From Oscillospiraceae bacterium (lineage in GTDB: Bacteria; Bacillota; Clostridia; Oscillospirales; Oscillospiraceae): a stretch of DNA of 46,081 nucleotides. A program made the position numbers and the translations under genes. This document shows, piece by piece, positions 23,571 to 33,664 of the stretch (position 1 is the first letter of the stretch; each line of letters opens with the position of its first letter). The notes below the pieces were generated by a model. It saw only the letters and a program-made list of their open reading frames with translations, did no database searches and was not told the origin of the DNA. Where the stretch lies: contig JAFRLZ010000029.1 of NCBI GenBank assembly GCA_017430985.1, positions 1-46,081 on the forward strand. Direction: 5' to 3'.

Positions 23571-24677
23571 TCAATTCCCCTTCGCGGGGATGGGGATCAG
23601 CTCGGATTCAAAGCTGAGGCGCCAGCCGGTGCTCTCCTCGGTGATCGACAGCACGAGGCTGTAGTAGGCCGCGGCGCTGTCCGCCGCCGCGCTCTGAACG
23701 GGACCCTCGTAGATGAAGACGAAGTCCTCGCCGTACTTCCAGACGTCGGGGAAGGGCCAGCTGACGGAGCTCGGCACGGCATAGAGCCAGCCATCGCCCA
23801 GGTCGTTCCCTTCCGCGTCATACCAGTGCGTGCAGAAGCCCATCCGGGAAATAGCTCTGTCGCCGAAGACATAGGTGAAGCTCTCGTCCGTCGGATGCAG
23901 CACGGCCTCGAAGCGCACATCACTGAGCCCGCCGCGCCGCGGCGTGGCCTCAACCGTGACCGTCCTCTCCGCCGGCTCCGGCAGCATGATGATCTCGCGC
24001 GTGCTGGTCATGCGCTTGATCACCCCATCCGCCTCGTAGGTGCAGACGATCTTAAGGACGGAGCCCGGCACAAAGCGTCCGATCTCGGCCCGCCAGAGCA
24101 CCCAGCCGACGTTCAGGTTGAAATAGCCGCCGGGGATCACGACCGCGCTGTAGGCCGTCTCCCGATGGTCTGCCGCCCCGGCGCAGTAGGCCGAGCGGTA
24201 CAGCTCCGGATCCTTCTCTTTTTTGAGTTCGGTCTCCTCCCCGTCCGGCGTCACGAGGTAAAAGCGGAAGTCATCCTCGGAGTACGTGGGGACCTCGTCG
24301 TACAAAGAGCGGTAATCCATGTACTGAAAGCGCAGGACATCCGGCTCCGCCGGCATCACGGCGGCGCATTCGATCTCGATATACGCTTCCACATCAACGG
24401 TCTCGAGCGGGGCGGGTTCGGGCGCGGGCGCTGCCGTCAGCGCGAGGGCGCCCGCCGCGGTGAGGGCCGCGGCATAGCGGATCAGCCGTTTGAGTTTCGT
24501 GCTTTTGCCGCTCCGCCCGCCGCCTTCAAAGGGCGGCGCGCCGGTCCGCTCCTCCGGCGCGGGCGGGGTGAATTCGCTCTCCGGCGCGGGCGGGGTGAAT
24601 TCGCTCTCCGGCGCCGGCATGCGGTATTCCCACGCCCCTAAAGCGGTATCATGCTCGTTCATGCCGCGTCCGATCAC
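23571..24677 (-). CDS. Single-pass membrane-anchored protein paired with the second MscS
   Basis: 368 residues, function unknown. The cytosolic tail contains a tandem duplication of PAPESEFTP and a basic segment (KSTKLKRLIR) before one transmembrane helix (YAAALTAAGALALTAAP). A Pro-rich spacer and a beta-rich ectodomain of about 270 residues follow, with two Ig-like halves; the second starts at RTVTVEATPRRGGLSDVRFEAV. The start is probably GTG overlapping the mscS stop by four bases (GTGA), giving tight coupling; ATG five codons later is the alternative. Architecture, not obvious sequence, matches the 16435-18351 protein, which also accompanies an MscS. The pairing suggests an accessory or wall-contact subunit; this is inference. 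Confidence 0.72.
   Translation of the reverse strand: MIGRGMNEHDTALGAWEYRMPAPESEFTPPAPESEFTPPAPEERTGAPPFEGGGRSGKSTKLKRLIRYAAALTAAGALALTAAPAPEPAPLETVDVEAYIEIECAAVMPAEPDVLRFQYMDYRSLYDEVPTYSEDDFRFYLVTPDGEETELKKEKDPELYRSAYCAGAADHRETAYSAVVIPGGYFNLNVGWVLWRAEIGRFVPGSVLKIVCTYEADGVIKRMTSTREIIMLPEPAERTVTVEATPRRGGLSDVRFEAVLHPTDESFTYVFGDRAISRMGFCTHWYDAEGNDLGDGWLYAVPSSVSWPFPDVWKYGEDFVFIYEGPVQSAAADSAAAYYSLVLSITEESTGWRLSFESELIPIPAKGN
24546..24625. repeat. Short in-gene tandem repeat
   Basis: A unit of about 27 bp (CTCTCCGGCGCGGGCGGGGT and flanks) occurs about 2.5 times, encoding the repeated Pro-Ala-Pro-Glu-Ser-Glu-Phe-Thr-Pro of the cytosolic tail. Confidence 0.75.
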
Positions 24678-25516
24678 TTGCAGTGGACGTCAAGCTGGGG
24701 ATAGGGGCACTCCACTCCCAGCTTCCGGAAGCCGAGCAGCAGATCGTGGTTGAGGATCCGGGCCCCCTTGAAGATGTTCTGCTCCTCTACTTCCACGATG
24801 AATTTCAGCGTGATCCCGGAGCTCCCCAGCGCCTGCACGCCCAGATACTGCGGCGCGCTGAGCATGTCCTCGCCGTGCTTTTGGTAGATCTCGTCCATGA
24901 GGCCCGGGATCGCCGCCTCCAGGCTTTCCAGATCGGTCTCGTACGGGATGTCGATGGTGCTCGCGGAGACGGAGACCCGGTCGGAGCGGTTGAGGATGTT
25001 TTTCATCTCGGAGTTGTTGACGATCTTCACGTTGCCGCCGACGTCCATAATGGAGGTGGTGCGGATGCCGATCTCGCAGACCGTGCCGCGGAAGCCGCCG
25101 ACCTCCACGATGTCCCCAACGTTGTACTGGTTTTCAAACAGCATGAAGAAGCCGGTGATGACGTCGGCGATCAGGCTCTCGGCGCTGAAGCCCACGACCA
25201 GGGTCAATACGCCGACGCTGGCGAGGATGCCGGAGACATTCACGCCCAGGATCGAAAGGCCCCAGCATAGGATGACGATGGCCGCCACATACTTGCCGAG
25301 GCTCGCGATGATCGTCAGCAGCGTCTGGCCGCGGTGGGTCCTGGGCTTGATCAGGCCGAGCACGAGCAGGATGAGCGTCTCGCAGAACAGGACCAGGAAG
25401 ATCATTGCGAACAGAGAGACGAACATGTTGTTTGTTTTCAGTCTGGCGAAAATCAGAGCGCCGGCCAGGACGGCGAGTACGACGAGGCGTACGATCTTGC
25501 GTTTCAAATCTTTCAT
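24674..25516 (-). CDS. MscS-family mechanosensitive channel (second copy)
   Basis: 280 residues. The pore region ILGVNVSGILASVGVLTLVVG, ESLIADVITGFFMLFENQY and the beta domain NVGDIVEVGGFRGTVCEIGIRTTSI, VKIVNNSEMKNILNRS align residue by residue with the first copy at 15474-16421, so the two are paralogues. It has two N-terminal helices instead of one helix and an external segment. MKDLKRK is chosen as the start because AAAGGGG lies nine bases upstream; in-frame codons further up lack an RBS. Its stop overlaps the start of the surface-protein gene, the reverse gene order to the first pair. Confidence 0.92.
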   Translation of the reverse strand: MKDLKRKIVRLVVLAVLAGALIFARLKTNNMFVSLFAMIFLVLFCETLILLVLGLIKPRTHRGQTLLTIIASLGKYVAAIVILCWGLSILGVNVSGILASVGVLTLVVGFSAESLIADVITGFFMLFENQYNVGDIVEVGGFRGTVCEIGIRTTSIMDVGGNVKIVNNSEMKNILNRSDRVSVSASTIDIPYETDLESLEAAIPGLMDEIYQKHGEDMLSAPQYLGVQALGSSGITLKFIVEVEEQNIFKGARILNHDLLLGFRKLGVECPYPQLDVHCK

Positions 25517-25623
25517 GCGGATGTCCCCTTTCTTTCTATGCGGCGATCGACCGCAGTTTTGCTGTTTTTCGCGTGAAAACTGCATCTGCTTTGATCGTAT
25601 CACAGATCGTGCTATTTGAAAAC

Positions 25624-25662
25624 AAAAAAGAGTCGGTGCTGTAAGAATTACAGCACCGACTC
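25624..25662 (-). terminator. groESL terminator
   Basis: GAGTCGGTGCTGTAA (25630-25644), loop GAA, TTACAGCACCGACTC (25648-25662), followed on the minus strand by TTTTTTG. Confidence 0.92.
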
Positions 25663-25683
25663 ACTTCGCTGTGTGCTTTCGGC

Positions 25684-27531
<1,848 letters not shown>

Positions 27532-27816
27532 TTATTCGATGACGGCCAGGATGTCGCTCTGGCGGACGATGGTGTACTCCACGTCGTCCAGCTTCACCTT
27601 GCTGCCGCTGTATTTGCCGACCAGAACGTTCTGCCCGGGCTTGACGATCATCTTGACCTCGTTGCCGTCCACCACGCCGCCGGGTCCAACCTCGACGACC
27701 TGATACACTTCGGGCTTCTCCTGCGCGGCGGGCGCGAGGAAAATGCCGGAGGAGGTGCGCTCCTCGGCCTCGTTCTGCTTGAGCACGACTCTGTCGGCCA
27801 ACGGTAAAAGTTTCAT
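27532..27816 (-). CDS. groS: Co-chaperonin GroES
   Basis: 94 residues, normal length. MKLLPLADRVVLKQNEAEERTSSGIFLA includes the mobile-loop region; QVVEVGPGGVVDGNEVKMIVKPGQNVLVGKYSGSKVKLDDVEY (interrupted here by domain order) and the terminal ILAVIE are characteristic. It caps the GroEL ring. RBS GGAGG lies in the leader, and the gene follows the CIRCE operator by about 40 bp. Confidence 0.97.
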   Translation of the reverse strand: MKLLPLADRVVLKQNEAEERTSSGIFLAPAAQEKPEVYQVVEVGPGGVVDGNEVKMIVKPGQNVLVGKYSGSKVKLDDVEYTIVRQSDILAVIE

Positions 27817-27851
27817 GTTCTATGCCTCCATCTTTTGAGATTACAAAAATC

Positions 27852-27892
27852 AGCATTGTTAGCACTCGAAAACCATGAGTGCTAACAATGCT
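27852..27892. promoter_or_regulatory. CIRCE operator (HrcA site) with extended arms
   Basis: The canonical TTAGCACTC-N9-GAGTGCTAA is perfect at 27859-27885. The inverted repeat continues outward with AGCATTG / CAATGCT, giving 16-bp arms (27852-27867 and 27877-27892). It sits immediately downstream of the -10 box, as expected for HrcA repression. Confidence 0.97.
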
Positions 27893-27920
27893 AATATACC
27901 ACACTTTTCTATTTTTGCAA
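27893..27920 (-). promoter_or_regulatory. groESL promoter
   Basis: Minus strand: -35 TTGCAA (27915-27920), 16-bp spacer, -10 TATATT (27893-27898), abutting the extended CIRCE. Confidence 0.78.
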
Positions 27921-27968
27921 GCCCCCGGAAAGGAAAAACCGCAGAGTTTTTTTAAACTTTTTGTGACG

Positions 27969-28904
27969 TCAGGTTTCGACCGGTCTCCGGTCGTCGAAGA
28001 AGTGCAGCGTGGCCGGGACGAGCAGCTTCGCCGCGCCCGGGACCAGGCGAAAAACGACGCGGTCCGTGACCATCGCCTCGCCGTCGATGTTGACGACGTC
28101 GGGCTTGTCGAGCGTGATCTCTACCTCCGTGCCGCGGAAGTGACGGATGAGCTCCGGCAGCTCGTCGGACCGGCCGGAGGAGTATTTCCCGATGGCGCCC
28201 GCGGCCTGCAGGAGATTGACCTTGTCCACCACGAAGATGTCCAGCTCCCCGTCGTCCGGTCTTGCGTCGAGGCTCGGATTGAAGCCGCCGCCGTAGAAGC
28301 GGCCGTTGCAGGCGCAGACCAGCGTATGCCTGCCCTCCGCGCGGTACTCGTCCCCCACGCGGATGCGCATCTGGCTGCACAGGCCCTTGAAGAAGTTCAC
28401 GACCAGCGAGACGACGTAACCCGCCGCGCCTCCGATCAGGGGCAGCTTGCTGTACTTGTGCACGTCGCAGCCGATGCGCGCGTCGATGCCGACGGAGGCG
28501 ATGTTGTCGCACCAGCGGCCGTTGCAGTCGATAAGGTCGATGGAGTGCTCCCAGCCGCGAAGCAGCGCGTCAAGGTCGCGGAAGGCGTCCTTCTCCTCGC
28601 CGAACATGCGGCAGAAGTCGTTGCCCGTGCCCGTCGGGAAGGGACAGACCGCCACGTTCTCCCTCAGCGCGGCGCCGCAGACGCACTCGTTGAAGGTGCC
28701 GTCGCCGCCGCAGGCGTAGACGCGCAGATGGTCACAGCGCTCCGCCTCGGCGCGGATCTTCTCCGGCGCGTCCATGGGCGCCTTCGTCACGTAGACCTCG
28801 AACTCGTCCGCGCGGTCGGCAAAGGCCGCCTCGACCTTCGCGCGGACCTCCCCGGTCGCGTCGCGGCCGCCCGCGATGGGGTTGACGATAAACAGATGCT
28901 TCAT
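27969..28904 (-). CDS. Diacylglycerol/lipid kinase (DagK/YegS family)
   Basis: 311 residues, full length. MKHLFIVNPIAGGRDA starts the catalytic fold, YACGGDGTFNECVCG is the nucleotide-binding GGDGT motif, and PFPTGTGNDFCRMFG is the substrate-side signature. The beta-sandwich second domain contains VCACNGRFYGGGFNPSLDARPDDG and the ARPDDGELDIFVV hallmark. It phosphorylates a lipid such as diacylglycerol at the membrane. It follows the RNA methyltransferase gene by 36 bp on the minus strand with no terminator between, so the two probably share a transcript. Confidence 0.93.
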   Translation of the reverse strand: MKHLFIVNPIAGGRDATGEVRAKVEAAFADRADEFEVYVTKAPMDAPEKIRAEAERCDHLRVYACGGDGTFNECVCGAALRENVAVCPFPTGTGNDFCRMFGEEKDAFRDLDALLRGWEHSIDLIDCNGRWCDNIASVGIDARIGCDVHKYSKLPLIGGAAGYVVSLVVNFFKGLCSQMRIRVGDEYRAEGRHTLVCACNGRFYGGGFNPSLDARPDDGELDIFVVDKVNLLQAAGAIGKYSSGRSDELPELIRHFRGTEVEITLDKPDVVNIDGEAMVTDRVVFRLVPGAAKLLVPATLHFFDDRRPVET

Positions 28905-28940
28905 TTTCGATCCCTCTGTCTTTTTTTCTGAGATGGCGCG

Positions 28941-30050
28941 TCAGAGATACATAAACAAGTCGCACTTGATCATGCCGTTGTAGAGCTTGCGCTTTTTGTC
29001 CGCCTCGCGGCCGAAGCAGCGCTCGAACTCCGTGTGCGAGGAGAGCAGATAGAGCTGCCAGTTTTCGGTCTTTGCCCAGGCCGCGCCGAAGGCCCGGTAG
29101 AGCTTTTCGGCCTCCCGCTTTTCCATGATGCGCTCGCCGTACGGGGGATTCGTGACGATGACGCCCCGCTCGGTTTTGCGGTCGAAGGCCGCGGCGTCCG
29201 CGACCTCGAAGCGCACGCAGTCATCCACGCCCGCGCGGCGGGCGTTCTCCCGCGCGATCTCGATCGCCTTCGGGTCGATATCCGAGCCGAGAATGCGGTA
29301 ATCCCCGTGATATTCCTTCGCACGGGCTTCCTCGCGCGCCCGCTCCCAGATCGCCGCGTCGAAGCCGGCCCAGTCCATTGCGCGGAAGCGCCTGTTCAGG
29401 CCCGGCGCGCGGTTTTTGGCGATGAGAGCCGCCTCGATGGGGATGGTGCCGCTGCCGCAGAAGGGGTCGCAGAAATCGTCCCGTCCGCGGTAGCGCGAAA
29501 AGCCGATCATGGCCGCCGCCATCGTCTCCTTGAGGGGCGCGGCGTTGTGCGCCGGGCGGTAGCCCCGCTTGTGCAGGCCGTCGCCCGAGGTGTCGAGGCA
29601 CAGGGAGGCCAGATCCTTCATGATCGAAAACTGCACCTGATAGCAGGCCCCCGTCTCCGGGAACCACTCCAGCCCGTAGACGCTCTTCAGCCGCTCGACG
29701 ATGGCCTTTTTGATGATCTTCTGGCAGTCGGACACGGAAAACAGCTGAGAGTTGAGGCTGTAGCCCTTGACGGGGAAGGCCCCGTCAGCCGGAATCAGTT
29801 CCTCCCAGGGCAGCGCTCTGACGCCCTCGAAAAGCTCGTCGAAGCTCCGCGCCTCAAAGCGCCCGAGCTCCAGCAGCACCCGCTCGCCGACGCGCAGGTT
29901 GACGTTCGCAGCGGCCACGGCCTCCGCGCCGCCGGTGAAGTTCACACGGCCGTTTTCTGCGGCCACGTTCCGCATGCCGAGCCTGCGCAGCTCGTCCGCG
30001 ATCGGTTTTTCCAGCCCCAGCAGACAGGGGACGCACAATTGATATTCCAT
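28941..30050 (-). CDS. THUMP-domain RNA methyltransferase (RlmL N-terminal/YpsC family)
   Basis: 369 residues. A THUMP RNA-binding domain occupies about 1-160 (CVPCLLGLEKPIADELRRLG; VGERVLLELGRFEARSFDELFEGV). The SAM-dependent methyltransferase half has DPFCGSGTIPIEAALIA (SAM site), GSDIDPKAIEIARENAR and the catalytic NPPYGERIM, the N6-adenine/N2-guanine type motif. Homologues act on N2 of guanine in 23S rRNA. Its own promoter is 24-52 bp upstream and RBS AAGGAG precedes the ATG. Confidence 0.92.
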   Translation of the reverse strand: MEYQLCVPCLLGLEKPIADELRRLGMRNVAAENGRVNFTGGAEAVAAANVNLRVGERVLLELGRFEARSFDELFEGVRALPWEELIPADGAFPVKGYSLNSQLFSVSDCQKIIKKAIVERLKSVYGLEWFPETGACYQVQFSIMKDLASLCLDTSGDGLHKRGYRPAHNAAPLKETMAAAMIGFSRYRGRDDFCDPFCGSGTIPIEAALIAKNRAPGLNRRFRAMDWAGFDAAIWERAREEARAKEYHGDYRILGSDIDPKAIEIARENARRAGVDDCVRFEVADAAAFDRKTERGVIVTNPPYGERIMEKREAEKLYRAFGAAWAKTENWQLYLLSSHTEFERCFGREADKKRKLYNGMIKCDLFMYL

Positions 30051-30073
30051 GCTCTCGCTCCTTTTCGTCCACT

Positions 30074-30102
30074 ATTTTACAACAGTCTTTCCCGCTTGTA
30101 AA
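30074..30102 (-). promoter_or_regulatory. Promoter of the RNA methyltransferase/lipid kinase genes
   Basis: Minus strand: -35 TTTACA (30097-30102), 17-bp spacer, -10 TAAAAT (30074-30079). Confidence 0.75.
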
Positions 30103-30134
30103 CCGCCGGAGCCGCTCCGCGTCGAAAAATGGCA

Positions 30135-30163
30135 TTGAAAAAGCGCCCGCACTCTGATAAAAT
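30135..30163 (+). promoter_or_regulatory. Promoter of the YgjP-like/L,D-transpeptidase pair
   Basis: -35 TTGAAA (30135-30140), 17-bp spacer, -10 TAAAAT (30158-30163). Confidence 0.75.
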
Positions 30164-30192
30164 CTGTCCGTATAGAAAAGAGGCGAAGAAGG

Positions 30193-30897
30193 ATGGCACG
30201 GATCACGCTCGGCGGGCGGCAGGTGGAATACACGCTGCAGCGCAAGCGCGTCAAAAACATCAACCTGCGCATCGGTCCCGACGGGAGCGTCCGCGTCTCC
30301 TGCCCTCGCTTGACGCCGCAGAGCCGCATCGACGCGTTCCTGCGCGCCGAAGAGAAGAAGATCCTCTCCGCGCTGGCGCGCCGCGAGGAAAGCGCCCGGA
30401 AGCGGCCGACGCCCGAGCGCTGCGCCAACGGCGAAGCGCTGAGCGTCTGGGGTCGGCTCGTGACCCTGCGCGTCATCCGGAGCGGCCGCGGCGGCGCGGA
30501 GCTCTCCGGCGACGAGCTGCGCCTGAACGTCCGCGACCCGGACGACGAGGCGGCGCGGCGGCGCGCGCTGGAGCGCTGGCAGCGCTGGAGCTGCGAGGAA
30601 GAGCTCGAAGCCCTGTGCCGGCGGCTCTACCCCGCTTTCGCCGCGCGCGGCGTCGCCTGGCCGGAGCTGCGCTGGCGGCGCATGACGAGCCGCTGGGGCA
30701 GCTGTCAGCCGCAGCGCGGCGTCGTGACCTTCAACATCGCGCTCTGCGAGCTGCCCAAAGCCTGCGCCGTCTATGTGGCGGCGCATGAATTCACGCATTT
30801 CCTGCAGCCGGACCACTCGGCCGCCTTTTACGCCGAACTCGCGCGCGTCCTGCCCGACTGGGCCGAGCGCCGCGCGCTGCTGCGGCAATGGGAATAG
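30193..30897 (+). CDS. YgjP-like M48/DUF45 zinc metallopeptidase
   Basis: 234 residues. The N-terminal beta segment (VEYTLQRKRVKNINLRIGPDG split for length) and the C-terminal WGSCQPQRGVVTFN plus HEFTHFLQPDHSAAFY are diagnostic. H198, E199 and H202 form the zinc site, with H208 as the further conserved histidine. The family is widespread but its substrate is unknown. The gene is co-directional with the L,D-transpeptidase 21 bp downstream and probably shares its transcript. RBS GAAGAAGG is tight against the ATG. Confidence 0.9.
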   Translation: MARITLGGRQVEYTLQRKRVKNINLRIGPDGSVRVSCPRLTPQSRIDAFLRAEEKKILSALARREESARKRPTPERCANGEALSVWGRLVTLRVIRSGRGGAELSGDELRLNVRDPDDEAARRRALERWQRWSCEEELEALCRRLYPAFAARGVAWPELRWRRMTSRWGSCQPQRGVVTFNIALCELPKACAVYVAAHEFTHFLQPDHSAAFYAELARVLPDWAERRALLRQWE

Positions 30898-30918
30898 ACA
30901 GAAAGAGAGACACAGAGG

Positions 30919-31929
30919 ATGAAGCGCTTTTTCTCCATCGTTCTGGCCATCGTGCTGCTCTGCACGGCCGGGTTTTCGTATATGGATCTCTCCGCCCGCG
31001 CGGCGGCTTCGGTCCCGGAGCTTCCGATCCTGGACGCGGAAGAGCCTCCCGCCGAGGCGCCCGCCGCCCCGGAGGCGACGCCGGAGCCCACACCCGAGCC
31101 CACGCCGACGCCCACCCCGGAACCGACGCCGGAGCCCACGCCCGAACCCACGCCCGAACCCACGCCGGAGCCTGAGCCCGAGCCCACGCCCGAACCGACG
31201 CCGAAACCGACGCCCACGCCGGAGCCGGTCACCGTCGAGCCCTCCGACAAGAAGACGAGCGGCCCCAAGCCCGGCTATTACATCATGGTCAATGTGAGCG
31301 CGAACACGGTCACCGTCTATACCTCGGACGAAAACGGGGAATACAACCAGCCCTACCGCGCCATGGTCTGCTCGACGGGCGACGACACGCCGGCCACGGG
31401 CCGCTACCGTCTCGGCTGGCGGCTGCGCTGGCAGAACCTCTTCGGCGGCGTGTACGGGCAGTACGTCTGCCAGATCGTCGGCAACATCCTGTTCCACTCG
31501 GTGCCCTATACGATCAAGTATGACAAGGGCTCGATCGAATACTGGGAATTCGACAAGCTCGGCACGACCTGTTCCGCAGGCTGCGTCCGCCTCCAGATCA
31601 AGGACGCCAAGTGGATCTATGACAACTTCAGCTCGGTCGTCGGCGTGGAGTTCTACAGCTCGGACGACCCCGGCCCGCTGGGCAAGCCCTCCGCGCCGCG
31701 GATCTCCGGCAACGAGCGCTGCCGCGGCTGGGACCCCACCGACCCCGATCCGGACAACCCCTGGCTGCAGCCGCAGCCGGAGGAAACGCCCGATCCGACA
31801 GCCGAGCTGCCCGAGGATGAGATCGCGATCATCATCGAGCCGGAACCCGCGCCGGAGCCTGCGCCGGAACCTCCCTCCGAGCCCGCGCCGGAGCCCACGC
31901 CCGGCGAGGACGAGATCGAAGTCGGATAA
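30919..31929 (+). CDS. Secreted L,D-transpeptidase (YkuD) with Glu-Pro-Thr-Pro stalk
   Basis: 336 residues. A signal peptide or anchor (1-29, ending SARAAAS) precedes a stalk of Glu-Pro-Thr-Pro repeats (about 50-105). The YkuD domain spans about 118-250, with H193 in LFHSVPY and the nucleophile C222 in CSAGCVRL. A second Pro/Glu-rich tail (about 262-336) is unusual, leaving the catalytic domain between two flexible arms. It should make 3-3 crosslinks in peptidoglycan or attach proteins to it. A role in the spore coat or cortex is possible given YpeB nearby, but is not shown. The gene follows the YgjP-like gene closely. Confidence 0.93.
   Translation: MKRFFSIVLAIVLLCTAGFSYMDLSARAAASVPELPILDAEEPPAEAPAAPEATPEPTPEPTPTPTPEPTPEPTPEPTPEPTPEPEPEPTPEPTPKPTPTPEPVTVEPSDKKTSGPKPGYYIMVNVSANTVTVYTSDENGEYNQPYRAMVCSTGDDTPATGRYRLGWRLRWQNLFGGVYGQYVCQIVGNILFHSVPYTIKYDKGSIEYWEFDKLGTTCSAGCVRLQIKDAKWIYDNFSSVVGVEFYSSDDPGPLGKPSAPRISGNERCRGWDPTDPDPDNPWLQPQPEETPDPTAELPEDEIAIIIEPEPAPEPAPEPPSEPAPEPTPGEDEIEVG
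31077..31240 (+). repeat. Glu-Pro-Thr-Pro coding repeat
   Basis: Roughly 12-bp units of the form GAGCCCACGCCC / GAACCGACGCCG encode the stalk. As with the Thr-Pro stalk at 18 kb, copy number may vary by slippage. Confidence 0.85.
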
Positions 31930-31933
31930 ATGA

Positions 31934-31970
31934 AAACGCACCACCGTTGACTCGGTGGTGCGTTTCGTTT
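31934..31970 (+). terminator. Terminator of the L,D-transpeptidase gene
   Basis: AAACGCACCACCG (31934-31946), loop TTGACT, CGGTGGTGCGTTT (31953-31965), then CGTTT, five bases after the stop codon. Confidence 0.88.
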
Positions 31971-31985
31971 CGGCAGATCAAAAAA

Positions 31986-32057
31986 CGTAGGGGCGGCCCT
32001 TGCGGCCGCCCGTATGCGTCGGTCTGATCGCGGGCGACCGTAAAGGTCGCCCCTACG
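31986..32057. repeat. Small palindromic element with 10-bp terminal inverted repeats
   Basis: Ends are CGTAGGGGCG (31986-31995) and CGCCCCTACG (32048-32057). Inside are two hairpins, GGGCGGCC/GGCCGCCC and GGGCGACC/GGTCGCCC. A related half-copy of the second hairpin lies at 33763-33786. This resembles non-autonomous intergenic repeats common in gut Firmicutes; it has no coding capacity. Confidence 0.8.
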
Positions 32058-32092
32058 GGCAAGGCCGTACGATGCGGCGGTCTTTCGTTTTT

Positions 32093-33577
32093 TTATCCGT
32101 TGATGGCGTCGGCGAAGCGGAGGAAGGCCGCGCGGCCCGCCTCGTCGCGCTTGAACACGCCCGCGTCCTCGAGCACGCGCTCGAACACGCGGCCGATCTC
32201 CTCCCGCAGGATCGCGTCGGTGTTCTCCGGTGTGAAAACATGACGCTGCCGAAGCTCGTCGACCCAGTCGGCGTGCTTGTCGAGCGTCTCGTCGCCGCGC
32301 ACGGGCGCGCCGGACAGCAGCGCCCCGCGCAGCAGCTCCATCTCCTTTTTGAGCCGCGCGGGCAGGACCGCGAGGCCCATCACTTCGATCAGGCCGATGT
32401 TCTCCTTTTTGATGTGGTGCAGCTCGGCATGGGGATGGAAGACGCCCAGCGGGTGCTCGGCGGTGGTGAGATTGTTGCGCAGCACGAGGTCGAGCTCGAA
32501 GTCCTCTCCGCGGCGGCGGGCGATGGGCGTGATCGTGTTGTGCGGCGCGCCCTCCGTCTCGGCGTAGACGCCGACGCTTTCGTCGCTGTAGCCGCGCCAG
32601 ACCTTGAGGATCTTTTCCGCCAGATCGGCGAGGCGCTCCGGGTCCGGCCCGGTCAGGCGCAGCACGGACATCGGCCAGCGCACGATCCCGGCTCGGATCT
32701 CCTCAAAGCCCTTGAAGACGACGGGCGTTTCCACCGCCGCGCGCGCCATGGCGAACTCGTAATGGCCGCCCTGGAAATGATCGTGGCTCAGGATCGAGCC
32801 GCCGACGATGGGCAGGTCGGCGTTCGAGCCGAGGAAGTAGTGCGGGAACTGGCCGACGAAGTCGAGCAGGCGCACGAAGCTGCCGCGGTCGACCTTCATG
32901 GGGATGTGCGCGCTGTTGAAGACGATGCAGTGCTCGTTGTAATAGACGTAGGGGGAATATTGCAGATACCAGCTCTGGCCGCCCAAGGTAAGCGGGATGA
33001 GGCGGTGGTTCTGCCGCGCCGGGTGGTTCATATGCCCGGCGTAGCCCTCGTTTTCGAGGCAGAGCAGGCATTTCGGATAGCCGCCCTGCGGCGCGAGACG
33101 GGCCGCGGCGATGGCGCGCGGGTCCTTCTCGGGCTTGGCGAGGTTCACCGTGATATCGAGCGCGCCGTACTGCCCCTCATAGACCCACTTGAGGTCCTTC
33201 GCGCAGCGGTCGCGGCGGATATAGTTCGTGTCTCCGCTGAAGGCGTAGTACCAGTCCGTGGCCGCGCGGGGGCTCTCGGCGTATTTTTCTGCAAAGCGGC
33301 GGCGCACCTCGTGCGGGGGCGGCGTGAGCGCGCCCATGAGCTTTGTATCGAACAGATCGCGCGCGGTGACGTTGTCGTCGATCAGGCCGCGGCGGCAGGC
33401 CTCGCCGCAGAGCGCGTCCAGCAGCTCGTGCAGCGGCGCGGCGCTGAGGCCGCCCTCCGGCGCCTCCGGCAGCTCCATGAGCTCCAGCAGGCGGTTATAG
33501 GCCCAGACTTCGTCGTCCTTTTCGAGCAGACCGCGCTCGACGGCATAGCGCACGAGCGCTTCCAGCGTTGCTTTCAT
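32093..33577 (-). CDS. galT: UDP-glucose--hexose-1-phosphate uridylyltransferase (Firmicutes-type GalT)
   Basis: 494 residues, the length of the class-2 (GalT2) enzymes of Firmicutes. Distinctive motifs are NHPARQNHRLIPLTLGG, YSPYVYYNEHCIVF and GSILSHDHFQGGHYEFAMA, the last containing the histidines of the active site. It swaps UMP between UDP-glucose and galactose-1-phosphate in the Leloir pathway. The ATG at 33577 is preferred (GAAGGGAG upstream); an open frame continues into repeat DNA but without family sequence. No galK or galE is adjacent here, which is a little unusual. Confidence 0.93.
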   Translation of the reverse strand: MKATLEALVRYAVERGLLEKDDEVWAYNRLLELMELPEAPEGGLSAAPLHELLDALCGEACRRGLIDDNVTARDLFDTKLMGALTPPPHEVRRRFAEKYAESPRAATDWYYAFSGDTNYIRRDRCAKDLKWVYEGQYGALDITVNLAKPEKDPRAIAAARLAPQGGYPKCLLCLENEGYAGHMNHPARQNHRLIPLTLGGQSWYLQYSPYVYYNEHCIVFNSAHIPMKVDRGSFVRLLDFVGQFPHYFLGSNADLPIVGGSILSHDHFQGGHYEFAMARAAVETPVVFKGFEEIRAGIVRWPMSVLRLTGPDPERLADLAEKILKVWRGYSDESVGVYAETEGAPHNTITPIARRRGEDFELDLVLRNNLTTAEHPLGVFHPHAELHHIKKENIGLIEVMGLAVLPARLKKEMELLRGALLSGAPVRGDETLDKHADWVDELRQRHVFTPENTDAILREEIGRVFERVLEDAGVFKRDEAGRAAFLRFADAING

Positions 33578-33664
33578 GGCGTTTCTCCCTTCCGCGGCAC
33601 CTTGTCCGCGCCGGGAAAAGTGTAACACAAAAAGGGAGAAAAGAGAAGAGCAAAAAGAACGATT

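Noticed and set aside
29854-31944. A 696-codon minus-strand open frame spanning the YgjP-like and L,D-transpeptidase genes
   Set aside because: It runs antisense to two clear genes and through the methyltransferase promoter; no domain is recognisable.
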